From: Stercorarius parasiticus
Taxonomy: Eukaryota; Chordata; Aves; Charadriiformes; Stercorariidae
Length of the DNA: 64,000 nt
Assembly (NCBI GenBank): GCA_013396915.1
Contig: VWZL01004368.1
Coordinates: forward strand, 1,431,066 to 1,495,065
Direction of reading: 5' to 3'
The notes below the pieces were generated by a model. It had not been told where the DNA came from, did no database searches, and saw only the letters and a list, made by a program, of their open reading frames with translations. Both the position numbers and the translations under genes were made by a program. Shown here piece after piece: positions 24,301 through 35,400 of this stretch (position 1 is the first letter of the stretch; each line of letters starts with the position of its first letter).

Positions 24301-25654
24301 ACCCCACAGAGTCATGTATGGAGTGACTTTAGTAAGACGGGAAGGTGAGCAGGGAGGACGGTGAGAGTAAGGTCTTTGTAGCATCAGGCTTCCCCCAACC
24401 CCTTTTCCACTGAATGTCACCCTCAAGCCCCAGGGAGGGGATGATGGTTGGAAAGGCACATGTGGATGGTAATAACACGGCGATGGACTTTCACTGAGGT
24501 TGGCCAAAACAAGGACCAAGAATGAATGTGCCATTGTCCAAAATGCAGAATCATATTCCTATTTCAAGAGATAACTAGATTTAATTTATAGAGAAGGTGT
24601 GAAAAATATCAGTCTTGTCCGGCATCAGAATCCTTTTGCATTTCTAGAACTGATTAAATATATTTTCTTTGTCCTGTGTTTCTCTTCACTTACCAAACTT
24701 TGCTGCTTTACAATGTAGAAGTCTTTTATCCTTACATATGTGTTTAAAGAGATACTTCAAAGTAGTTTAAACATCACATTTCAGTGAACCGGAATGAGTA
24801 CATCTATATTTAAAACAAAGATCTGTCATTGTCATCCCAAAATAAAATCAGTAATAGCAAAACCATTAGCCACTGTTAAAGCCGTGACAGGCAGCGCTGC
24901 AGCAGAGGTATTCCTTGAGACACCACAGCTAACTCTCAGGAACTGTGCTGCTGGTGGGGAGCCGTAGCTCTGACTTCAGAAGCAAGAAGCATAAGAGCCA
25001 TCACCTCCAGATCAGCGTTTAGTGCCATGGATGAGTAGAGGAGGGGGTCAGATTAAGAGCTCATGCTACACCTGCTGGATGTTGGGTAGATCCTTATCAG
25101 AAGCCTCAGAATTTCTCAACCATATGATACAGCTTGTTCCTTCCTTGAATTTAATTTAATTATTGAGCCAAAAACTTGCCCTTTAACACAAGGTCTATAT
25201 CTCAACTGCATTCAGGTCAGAGTAAAATGTGGCTGGGATATAAACAGTATGTAGGTGTTGTGCTTGCTTTTTGCAAGGGGGGGATTTTTTACCCTGTGTA
25301 TCACGTTTCAACGCGACCGTGACTCCTGAGTGCAACTGTGGCTGTGTACTTCACGGGCTGTCATGGATAATTATGATGAAGCTATTGTTTTAAATGACTC
25401 CAGAGCGTGTTGGTGCTGCAAAATAAAAGAAGGCTGGGGAGAGCTTTTGTACTGGACCCCTGCTTGTCCAACCTCAATATTAGCTTATTCCCCAATTCTC
25501 CTGTGGTATCACATCAGCTAACTTTCTCCAAGGAGAGTCCAGAGGAGGTTCATTCCATGGATATAACCCAAAAAGCAGTGTTCCAAAGACTGAACTAAGT
25601 TTGGCTCCCTAGAGTCCTACAACACCTCTCCAGAAAGCTTTGGAGCCTCCAGAG
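21331..25654. other. Unassigned DNA
   Basis: No gene, RNA gene or transposon recognised. It includes a near-perfect T8/A8 palindrome at 23913-23940. Short open frames (for example 23374-23766 plus) have no recognisable similarity. Confidence 0.55.
23913..23940. repeat. A/T-run palindrome
   Basis: TGAAC followed by eight T, one C, eight A and GGTTCA forms an almost perfect inverted repeat with a single bulged G and a one-base spacer. It is a cruciform- or hairpin-prone site of 28 nt. Confidence 0.75.
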
Positions 25655-25908
25655 CCTTCATGCCAGAGCATAGGAAGTTCCACCTAAACATGAGGAGGAA
25701 CTTCTTTACTGTGAGGGTGGCAGAGCACTGGAACTGGCTGCCCAGAGCGGCGGTGGAGTCTCCACCTCTGGAGACATTCAAAAGCCGTCTGGACGCATTC
25801 CTGTGCAACCTGCTCTAGGTGACGCTGCTCTGGCAGGGGGGTTGGACTAGATGATCTCCAGAGGTCCGTTCCAACGGTATGGTTCTATGATTCTATGATT
25901 CTATGATT
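25655..25908 (+). mobile_element. CR1 LINE 3' end, best-preserved copy
   Basis: This 5'-truncated CR1 copy holds the last part of ORF2 and the complete 3' terminus. The 3' untranslated part contains GGTTGGACTAGATGATCTCC, then AGAGGTCCGTTCCAAC. It ends in three tandem TTCTATGA units plus TT (25883-25908), the hallmark of CR1 targeting and reverse transcription. The tail units are undamaged and the ORF2 remnant is still in frame, so this is probably the youngest CR1 in the window. The left edge is uncertain by about 30 bases because the upstream sequence only faintly resembles CR1. Confidence 0.96.
25675..25818 (+). pseudogene. CR1 ORF2 C-terminal remnant
   Basis: The remnant reads RKFHLNMRRNFFTVRVAEHW, then NWLPRAAVESPPLETFKSRL, and ends FLCNLL at the family's natural stop (TAG at 25816-25818). 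It is open throughout, but covers only about the last 47 codons of ORF2, so it has no enzymatic domain. The start is only the limit of recognisable similarity. Confidence 0.85.
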
Positions 25909-26817
25909 GCCTCAGATAGCAGCCTGACAGGGATTAACTGCATAGTTCTTAAACACTTAGTGCAAAACAATGGTAAAAACAATATGCAGAATGCATACCG
26001 ATGCAAGTGTGGGTTGATAAATCTTAAGTCTTACAATGATATTTTCATTTGAATGCAACATGTAAACATTTTGGCTTGGAATACTAACAAAATATATTAC
26101 TTATTTTTAAAAGAATAGCTGTATAATTATTTTATGTTTGTTCATTTAAGATGACTTTCCTTCCAGAGGTAAAAAAGTATGTTTCTGGGTACAATTTCAA
26201 ATGATGCTAATTCTATTACCATGGGTGCTGAAAAACATGTTTTCTGCTAGCTTGAAAAAGTTTACTGGAGAATTTTGCTAACCCTGCTGTTCCAGGAACT
26301 TCATATCTTTGAATATTGGAAACCATGTCCTTGAACATTCACTGTTATGTTCCAAAACAAATGAATAAATAGTATTGAAGTATATGCAACTTGTGTGTGT
26401 GTGTGCATGCTTGTGTGTAATACTGCCATCCATTACAGTATTGCATGTGTGTACACGTGTATAACATGAAAGACATCCAGTAAAGCACTGAGTTTTGTTT
26501 TCAAGTCTTAGTTAAAGTTCAGGAGAGGGACAAGAGCCATCAACTCCAACGGTTATGCTTATAGATTCCCACCCGGGTCTCTGTCAAATAGTTCACCGCT
26601 ATTAGATTTGGCCATTAATATGTTTGTTTCTCCATGCAGGGGAGCCAAATATTATTATCGTTCTTCTAGATACATTGATGTAAGGATGTATTTGTCCGAC
26701 CTTCTCCCTAATTTTGGGACAGAGAAGAGTGATATACTGTGATTCAGAGCAATAGTGTAGTTTTGGAGCAAATCCCCCAACTGTCCCTGCTTACCATGAC
26801 TAGGTTGGTTTTGTGCA
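25909..26817. other. Unassigned DNA
   Basis: AT-rich, no gene recognised. It includes a short (TG)7 microsatellite at 26392-26405 followed by further TG-rich sequence to about 26460. Confidence 0.55.
26392..26405. repeat. (TG)7 microsatellite
   Basis: Seven uninterrupted TG units, followed by an interrupted TG/CA-rich stretch. Confidence 0.85.
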
Positions 26818-26879
26818 TGTCGGAATGAGATGATCATTAAGGCCCCTTCCAACACGAACCATTCTATGATTCTATGATA
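26818..26879 (+). mobile_element. CR1 tail-only copy
   Basis: TCGGAATGAGATGATCATTA, then AGGCCCCTTCCAAC, leads into two ATTCTATG units (26861-26876). Only the final 60 or so bases of a CR1 are present, so the copy contains no coding sequence. It lies 0.9 kb from, and in the same orientation as, the copy at 25655. Confidence 0.9.
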
Positions 26880-29800
26880 TCACTGACACATTTTATTATT
26901 ACAATAAGTAAGTTAACATACAAAGCTTCTTTATTGGTCGCTGCATGCTAAGTCAGTGTATACATTGAAAAAGAAATGAATCTGTAAGGCACCTCTGAGG
27001 ACATAAGCTCTTTCAAATCTAGTCACTTCTCCAACACCTAGAAAAATTTGTCTTTTTGAAGAAACAGGCACAAATGTCAAATTCACCTTAGATTTTCAAT
27101 AGGGATTTGGTTAGTAGAGATAGAAAGGTAGAGGTGGACTTTACTCCCTTCGTGCACTGCTCTTTTGGCAGTGCAGACCCCCAGCATGCCCCCCACTTCT
27201 CCCGCCTTGCCTTGCCTTGCCTTGCCTTGCCTTGCCGTCACATCACGTCCTCTCCCCTGCACAGAGTCATCCCTCAGCCAATAACATGGAGTTTTTATCA
27301 TTATTGTTGCCTGAAACTGGTGCTTATGTTCTTTGTAAAGAGTTTTATGTCAATGGCTGAGAAATGTTTTGCAAGATATATAGCCATTATTGTCATTACA
27401 CTTTGCAATCACTACGTCTTCAGATCAGTAGCTGCGCAGATAAAATGTTTTAAGGTAACCAGAATGCTTTGTTAGTTCTGCAATGAAGAGTTACATTGCC
27501 TTTTTACAGTTTTTAAATCTCTTTAATCTTTATGTTATAGCAACTTAATGTTTTTTTTTTACAATGTATTTACAAAAACCTTGATTTTTTTACCTTAATG
27601 CTATTTTTATCATTGTTTTGAAATGAAAATTGTAATACAGATTTACTTCAAAAAAATTAGATGTTTTAAAAATCATAATCTGAGAGAGAAACTCATGAAT
27701 AAAAGTGAATGAACTTGTTGGACATCATTTTTCACCACAAACAATAACGCATAAAAAGTAAAATATTTCAGATTTATTTTGTCAAAACAACCTGAATTTT
27801 TTCTGTGCTAAAAACCTTAGCACAATATTCTTTCAAGAAATCTAGTTATTTTATGAATCTTTTAAATAAAACGCAAATATTGTGTTTAGGGTGGCTTCTT
27901 TGGACTGAACGAACTGTATGTTGTTGACTCCAAGAAGCTATTTTCCTACTTTTCCACACCCAAATCATCTAAAGTCTCACTTATTTCTACAGCTGTGTTC
28001 CAGCAGAGGTATTTGCAAACCAAGTGCTTTGGAAAAGAGTCACTTCTGATAATTATACCACAAATTGCATTTAAAAAAAAATTATCTTCATATAGGTAAC
28101 AGTAGGATATTTATAAATACCATGCTGAGAAGGCACATGCTGGGGCTAAAAGAAGAGTAGAAATGCATGGACTTGCTTCCTGGATGAGCTGTACATTGCA
28201 AATGGCTCAGGAATACCCTTATAAAACTCTTCTTGCGACAAAAATATCTGGCTTGAGTTGATAGAAAAACGCATTTAAGCTTCACAGAGCCTGGTCAGGA
28301 GGCAGGTTTTGCTTTTACACTTACAGTTGTCGTGAAATAGTGTAAAGCTAAGAAGCTTTAATGTAGCAGAAGGCGAAAAAGCTGTGAGAGTGCCCCACGC
28401 GCCCATAGGCAAGGCTGCGTGAGGTGGAAGAGGGTCAATTGCGTAGAGGAAAGTGGAGGCAGGACAGAAAGCAGAAATCCAGAGAAAGTCCCTATCTTTG
28501 AAGTGTGACAGGTGTGCAGGTGCTTTATCTCTTTTTTAATTAAAGGTGGTAATGTTAGTATGCAGGTATTCAACATGAGCAAAATACCACCACTCTACAT
28601 TTTCAAAAGACTATTTCTTGGCCAAAGAAGAGAATACAATGAAATTATCTTTGTCTAGTACAAATAGACTAAATTTCATTTTTCTCTAGGAGCCTTTTCT
28701 TTCTCATAAATATGAATACTAGCACACAGGAATCATTGCCAGTTCTCTTTCACTGTCATTTATACTCATCAAAAGAAAATAACACAACCTTATGACATTT
28801 CTATCTCTTTGCTAGGCTATGACCATGGAAGTAGAAAAAGGGCAAGAAAGTTGAATTTCTCACCACTTCTGCAACACTGCTGCCAGCAGCATTCTGGCTT
28901 TGTGAACAGAAAACTTCCCTTTGAAGTCTCGTGTTTGATGAGATTGACCTTACTCTGTGTGTTATCCCGTTTCCGCCCACCCCTGCCCAAGGAGTGCAGG
29001 CAGAACCCGTCAAAGCCAAAGCGGAGCTGTACCCACGGGCACAAAGGGCTGGGCTTTCACCCTGTGAAAGGTAAATAGAGGAGGCTGGTGGGAGGCAATG
29101 TGCCAAGGCACCGAGCAAATTTTGAGGGACTCGGGTTCAAGGTCTGCCCTTGGCTTGCTGGGCAAACTGCTTGCCCTGCTGGCTTCTGCAGGCAGCAAAC
29201 AGGGGCACTGCCGCCTGCCAGCACTGTGCTGAAGAGATTTCAAACAAAACGCTTAGGTTGTTTTGTGAAATTGCTTCAGAGATTAAATCAAAGCTATTAA
29301 ATGTTTTTATTTTTAATTTTTATGAAGAAGCACACGGAGATCAACACACTGGAGACCAGTCAGTATCCCAGTGCAAATGCCTGGACAGTGAAAGGGAGGA
29401 GAGATTATCGTGCAGATCTACATTTTAATTAAACGATCAGACCAGCCAAATATTCCAGCATTGTTTATTTTCATTTTGATCCTCTTGAACTGAAGAAAAA
29501 CACATTCAACTGTTTCCTAAGAACTGTGGAGCTGACCCCGGTAAGGGCTTGTGGATCTGCAGAGGAAAAAAATCATGTGAGGAACTTACGCTGTGACTGT
29601 ATCAGAGTTTATGAGGTGATTTCATGAAGAGCCTTCCAACGTGGTGAAGATGGCCAGAGTTTATAACGACTGAAGTCAATCCCACGCAGCAAGATATCTT
29701 GTATGCTGCATCCCCACAGAAACTGTGATTTTCAGTGAGAGCGACTCCTGTCACATCTGGAGAAACTTCACTCCATCCACCACCCCTTCTATCTGCCACC

Positions 29801-30867
29801 AGTGTTGGTGGCTGTACTGGACGGTAGTTGAGAACAAGCTCTATTACAAACATGTAAAATCTTTGGATAACTACCTAACCACCCCCTCTGTCATGCAGTC
29901 CTAACAAATTTCACACAGTCGTCATAAAACTTTGCAATATTCATTATTTCTCTAAAACCTAAACTCATGGAATCATGTTGTTTCCAGAAAATGCCAGCTT
30001 TTTTGGTTTTATTTGCTATGAGCACTTTCTTACTCCTGGTTTCTGAGAGAACCTTTAGAAACCGTGGTGAGCCTATTGCTCAGGCTGGAAGGGCAGGAGA
30101 TAATTAAAAGGAGAATCCACAGTAATTTGGGCACACATCCCCAGGAGGGGACCACATCTCTGTGCGGCTGGGCCAGAGGACAAGGGGGACAGGCTCATAC
30201 AGGCAGGGTGACAGCAGTCAAAAAGTAACAAATGGGTGGATGGCACCAATAACAGATGTTTACACTTGTTTTTCCCCTTTATTTCTCTGTATGTTTAAAT
30301 AAGAGAGCAGGATGGTTAATAGCTGTCACAGCTGTCGGGGGTGAGTGGAGGTACGTGCACTCATACCTCCAAGGACTCATTGAATGATGTGCAGCGACAT
30401 GATTATCAATCTCTAGCCACCTAGGTTTCTTTATTACATTAAAATGAACACAGCAAAATTTGATAAACCAGCCAGGAGCCCTGAGGTTAACACACGTCCC
30501 AGAGTTCTTGTTCTTTTGAAAATTAGTGTTTCTTTTCAAACTTGGTTTGGAGAAACCCCAAGGGTTAGTTAACAAATAATTTGATGTATAGCAGAAGTAA
30601 CTGGTTTATTGCTGCAATACCATAGGGATTTATTCTGAACATATTTCAGACATCTCTGATTTGTAGTGCTGCTGTGTTGACAACATAGGTTTTCATATTT
30701 TTCTTATCTTATTGCAACTATTCATTTTCTTAGTTTTTAATATTTGTGGTTGGAGGCTTTTTTTTTACTTTAGTTATTTTTCTTTTTCTGTGTTTGGACT
30801 GTTGATGGTGGTAAGGGCTTTACTATTTTTGAGTGAAAACATTTTTCCAGAGAGGCAAAAAGCAGCT
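26880..30867. other. Unassigned DNA
   Basis: No gene recognised. It holds the GCCTT pentamer array at 27204-27233 and a GC-richer patch at about 28900-29230. In that patch overlapping open frames on both strands (28801-29118 minus, 28809-29078 plus) show no known domain. Confidence 0.55.
27204..27233. repeat. (GCCTT)6 microsatellite
   Basis: Six perfect tandem GCCTT pentamers, followed by a degenerate unit (GCCGT). The array opens reading frames on both strands and so explains the repetitive Ala/Leu/Pro/Cys and Gly/Lys/Ala/Arg/Gln peptides that can be translated from it. Confidence 0.95.
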
Positions 30868-30932
30868 GGAAAATACCAGGAAAATGCCAGGAAAATGCCA
30901 AGAAAATGCCAAAACCTCAAAAAAAAAAAAAN
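30868..30932 (+). repeat. 11-bp tandem repeat, poly(A) and an N
   Basis: Four copies of GGAAAATGCCA lie in direct tandem at 30868-30911; the first carries one change and the last another. They are followed by a short linker, a run of 13 A and a single N at 30932. The homopolymer probably caused the undetermined base. The 11-bp period makes each copy shift reading frame, so this is not a peptide repeat. Confidence 0.9.
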
Positions 30933-31919
30933 ACTCACAGCCCCCTCCCCTCAGCTCTGACTTTTTGGGTCTCCAGGATAATGAACAGTTACTCCTCACT
31001 CTGACGTACCTCTAGGGCTTAAACTAGTGATGGATCACACGCCTGCTACGTTTTAAAGGATTGTAATTCTGCTACGACTGTCTTCTTGTAAGTGACAGAG
31101 ACTTAAGGACTGGGACTCTCAGAGCTAGCTGTTAAAAAGTATGTAGGAGCCTCAGGTGTCCTGTGGGGAAGCCAGGACCTTCAGAGCTGAAACGTCCACC
31201 CCAGGCAGCTGCTCTGTCAGCTCCAGTGGCACTGCCAAGGTGACACTGGTCACCCCGGGCACCCCCACTGCTTGACGCTGGCTCAAAATGAGGGTGCCCA
31301 GCCAGGCATTTGTAAGAAAGGCTATAACATGCCTCCTTCATTGCTTTCTTTGGTTGAAAATAAGCCTCCTTAAAGGGAAGGGCTGCAGCTTTTCCCTGCT
31401 GGCCTGCGCTCAGCAGGGCATCCGGGGTGGGACGGCTGCCGGCCATGCTCCCCCCGCCCCGGCTCCCTCTGGACCTACCCTGTGATAACCCACTGCGTCC
31501 GTTTGGCATGGAAGGAGCCTAAGCAGCAAACACATGGTCCTGTTCAAAGAGCATTAAAGGTAGCCTAAACAGAGCCAAAATTTCTAGGTAGAGTCCTTCC
31601 CTACTTGCACCTTCCCCGCTCTGCCCTGTGTGTGCAAGCATGCTGCAGGAGAGCATGCTCTTTGGAAGATCTATTTGCGATAAGAGAAAGTTAGAAATCA
31701 GAGATGCAGTTGTAAAGTGTGGGAATTTAAAAAAAAAATTAAAAAAAAATCATGCGGGCAATGCAGAACAGAAACCTCAGGGTGCTGTTTATTCAGTGCT
31801 GGCAACTCATACCTGCTTTATTGGTTTAAAGCACAACAGTCGGTCACAGGGTATTGTTTCAGCAGCTGGGCTGTGTGTTGAAGTGAAACTCCAAGTCCAA
31901 GGGAAGTGTAGCAACATTA

Positions 31920-32440
31920 CAGGGAGAACTAGGAAGGAGATTATGAGAAAAGGATAAGGAGTTGGCTTTTATGAAGGAAATTTTGGAAGAGGCACAGAAG
32001 GGATTGGCCAAAAGAAATTCAGAGTATAGTAACCTGGGTCCTCAGATAACTGTGTCAAAAAAGGAGAATGAGAAAGAAAGAGAATTTCACCTTTGAACTT
32101 GGAAAAGAGGGAACAAGAGTATCGAAATGCCATCCAAGGTCATGGGCAGCTAAAGGACATTAAAAAGATGGACTCTCTGGAAAGCACTATTTAAACCTAA
32201 TAATGGAATTAAGAATAAACAAACAAATGACAGCTGGGATTGTCACAATTAAATGAGAGCACAAGATGAGGTTGCCAGAGTGATTTTATTAGCAGAGAAA
32301 GATGGGTTAAACTGCAAGAATTAAAAGGAAAGTGGAAAATCTAATTAGCATGAAAGGAACTGATATGAAACTCTGAGACCTCAGGTGGCTTTGAAGGCAA
32401 AATTAGAAATTTAAAGAAGAGAGAACTTACAAAGGACAGT
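31920..32440 (+). other. Purine-rich tract
   Basis: Over about 500 bases the plus strand is strongly enriched in A and G, with many GAAAG, GGAAA and AAGAGA words. Short pieces translate into Lys/Glu-rich peptides (for example NLEKREQEYRNAIQGHGQLK near 32095-32154), but stops interrupt every frame. It may be an old repeat or decayed coding DNA. I cannot place it in any family. Confidence 0.4.
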
Positions 32441-35400
32441 GCTGTAGTATAAACACTTGCCATCAACATCTTGTTTCTTCCTTGTTCGCTTAACATCTAT
32501 GTCATCTCAGGATGGGACTTCTACCCTCATCCAGATCAAAGGGGAGGGAGAGAAGCAGATGTGGGGCCACAGTTTCACATGGGAGGATGAAGAGGAGGCT
32601 GGGTGTCCCCTGCGTGCTCGTGCTGTGTCAGTGATGCCCCAGGGATGTGTGCCCTGCCTGGCCCCGCATGGCTCAGGGCAGGGATAAGCCACAATCCACA
32701 GTGGCCACGGCAGAAGGGGAGCTGGAGAAGCCACACAAACATTTGGAACAAGATGCCGCAGACGAGGAAACCTTCGGGTACTGGGATGTGGACATATGTG
32801 GAGATTCAAGGGACAAATAGCTGGGTATTGCTTGTTCTCCAAAGCCATAGCGTTGAGGTTCAAAGCCTTCGTGTATACATGTAACAAGCGGCGTGGGCTG
32901 TGGAAGATCCAGCAGTGTATAAGCCTTTTAATGCAGGCTATTGCAATTACCTACTTTAAAACTTGCTTTAAAATCCTTTGGTGCGCTGTGCTTTATTGGC
33001 CTAAGAATGCAAAGCAAACTTAATGCTTTCTATCCAAAAGTAAAAAAAAAAAAAGGCTTTAACAACTCTTAGAGTTATTTGTATAACCTTTTCAGAAATG
33101 CTCTGTTTTCTTTCTCTTTGGCTTTTGTTTACTTTGAGGTTTGTAGGTTTTGTTATCAGTAGTAACTTTGAAATGTAACAAGAAAGTAATTTTTAAGAAG
33201 CAAACATGAAGTGTTTTACACTTTTGAAGAGTAAATTGTTAAAGCAAACCTTTGTTCGAACAACACGAAGGGCTAGCTCTTATTAATAAAAGGTCAGCTT
33301 GGTCTGTGGTGGCTTTGATGAAGATTTAAATGTCACAGTACTACAGCTTGTGCTTGCTGCTAACCCAGCTTTCACATTTTTGGTTTTGCACTGTTGTTTT
33401 GCAGTAAGGATAGAAATATTTGTGTACGAAAAAGAGTCCGTGACTAATACTGTGGCCTAAATCCCAAGGAGGGCTAATTAGCCTGTTTGACACACTGTTA
33501 CCATGGATGTGTTCACTGAGAGCAGCAGTGAGGCAGCTAAAGGAAGTGTGAAAACTTAAAATGTATATATATATTGTTTGACAACACCTGTGGGTGTAAG
33601 AGATAGGTCTAACAGATGCTAAGGTGACAACTGCCCATTTTGGGAAAGGAACTTGCAAGGGATATGCTTGTCTCCCATCACCTTGATCAGTCTTGATGTC
33701 TGAAGAGCCTCATGTTCATGTTTCATCAAACATGAGAAATGAGAAAATGTAAACTTGGGACAAGATATTGTTAAGCTGAAAAAAAACTTAAAACCACCTT
33801 TTTTTTTTTTCCTAACTAGTATTTTAGAATACATTTAATAGCTTAATATATATTTTTTATATTTTTCATTTTATGATTGTAATTTATGGGTCAATGCAGT
33901 AACATCCAATACTTTGAAAATCCAACTGATAAACAAAGAAGGTGCTCTGCAGAACCTCTCTGCCAAGCTGCCCAAGAAACAACAGTCCAGCTCATTATGT
34001 TATATGAAACAGTGTGAAAAAGAAATCCAAAACAAAGGAGAGATTAAACAAAAGAACAGACAAGCAAAAGGACCTGTTTACTAAAGCTTGGAATTTTTAT
34101 TCCGGGTGAAATTCCAATATTTTGAAGCTTTTGTTTTCAGTGGGAATGAGGACTGACAATATTTATATTTTCCACAAAATGGGAAACTATTAAAAGAGTT
34201 TCTTCGGAAAAACAGGACCAGACCTTTCTGAACCAACACAAAGCCTTCTCCTGAGCGGCCATTCTGTAGGATCCAGCAGCTGTTTGGAGTGCTTATTCCC
34301 AAAACGTACAGCCTCCCAGCCCCAGCGCTGGGCAGTGAGTCCCAGGTCCCTGAGCCCCACACTCTCTCCTCCGACAGTGCCTCCCATGCCTCCCCATGAG
34401 TCCCGAGTGCCTTTGCACCTCTGAGGGGGGACACCTTTGCACCACAAATGATGTGGGCAACTCGGCAAATCCCCAAGCATCGGGCAGATTTAGGAAGGGC
34501 AAGAGGGCATTTTACAGCAACCATACAAAATATTTTTATGCGCCAACCCACCATTGCAAAAGCACAGTCATATTAATACTGGGATCTCTATTATTTTGCC
34601 ATAATGACAGTAATATTTTCATTAATTCTGTTGTAACTATTGCAACCAACATCTCTCTTCACCAGACTGCAGACAGAGGCTGCGTAGTCCATCAGTGGCA
34701 ACTCACAGCTTAGGGTCCAGTCAATTCCACTCATATGAATGGAAATTTATAGCCAGAAAATTTTGAGTTATTCTTACACAGCAATATTTGTATTCCAGTG
34801 TTACTCTCTTCCCCAGGAGGGCCATCAATCTGCTTTTTAAAATGTACCCTCAAAGTACCATTTCAGCATGTAAGGCTGATTTTGAAATGTAAATAGGTTG
34901 TGCATGTAGAATTTTAGCTCTCTAATAAAGTGGAAAGCATACGTATTTTTGCTCTGCTGGTATGTTTATAAATGCGTGGGGAACTTCCATTACAAAGTTT
35001 TGAAGTGCAATTATTCTACACAAAATTGTTACCCACAGCATCCTCCATTCCGAACTAGTCATCTGCAACTGTAGTAAGTTTAACATTCTCTGAGAGTGTA
35101 TAAAAATAGAATGATAGATCCAGTTAGTAGCTGAGCAGTATAGTTCAGTGTGAAATTTAATATTTTCCTCCCTCTGTTTTCTACCAATTCATCGCACAGA
35201 ACAGAAAGTATCTGATTACATGGATTAGCCATTGCTGCTTTTCCATGATTTTTTTGTAGGTTTTTTTTTTATGATTATACTTTGTGATTGCACTGTCTTT
35301 TTAATATTTTTCTAATCAGCAGTTGTTGAATAATAAATTATACCTTTCATATCTTATCTTCATAGCGCTTTTTGTCATATGCCTTATTTCTCAGGTTTTC

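Noticed and set aside
27083..27475. Repetitive Ala/Leu/Pro/Cys or Gly/Lys/Ala/Arg/Gln peptide as a novel repeat protein
   Set aside because: The repeated residues come from the GCCTT microsatellite; five-base units cycle through frames.
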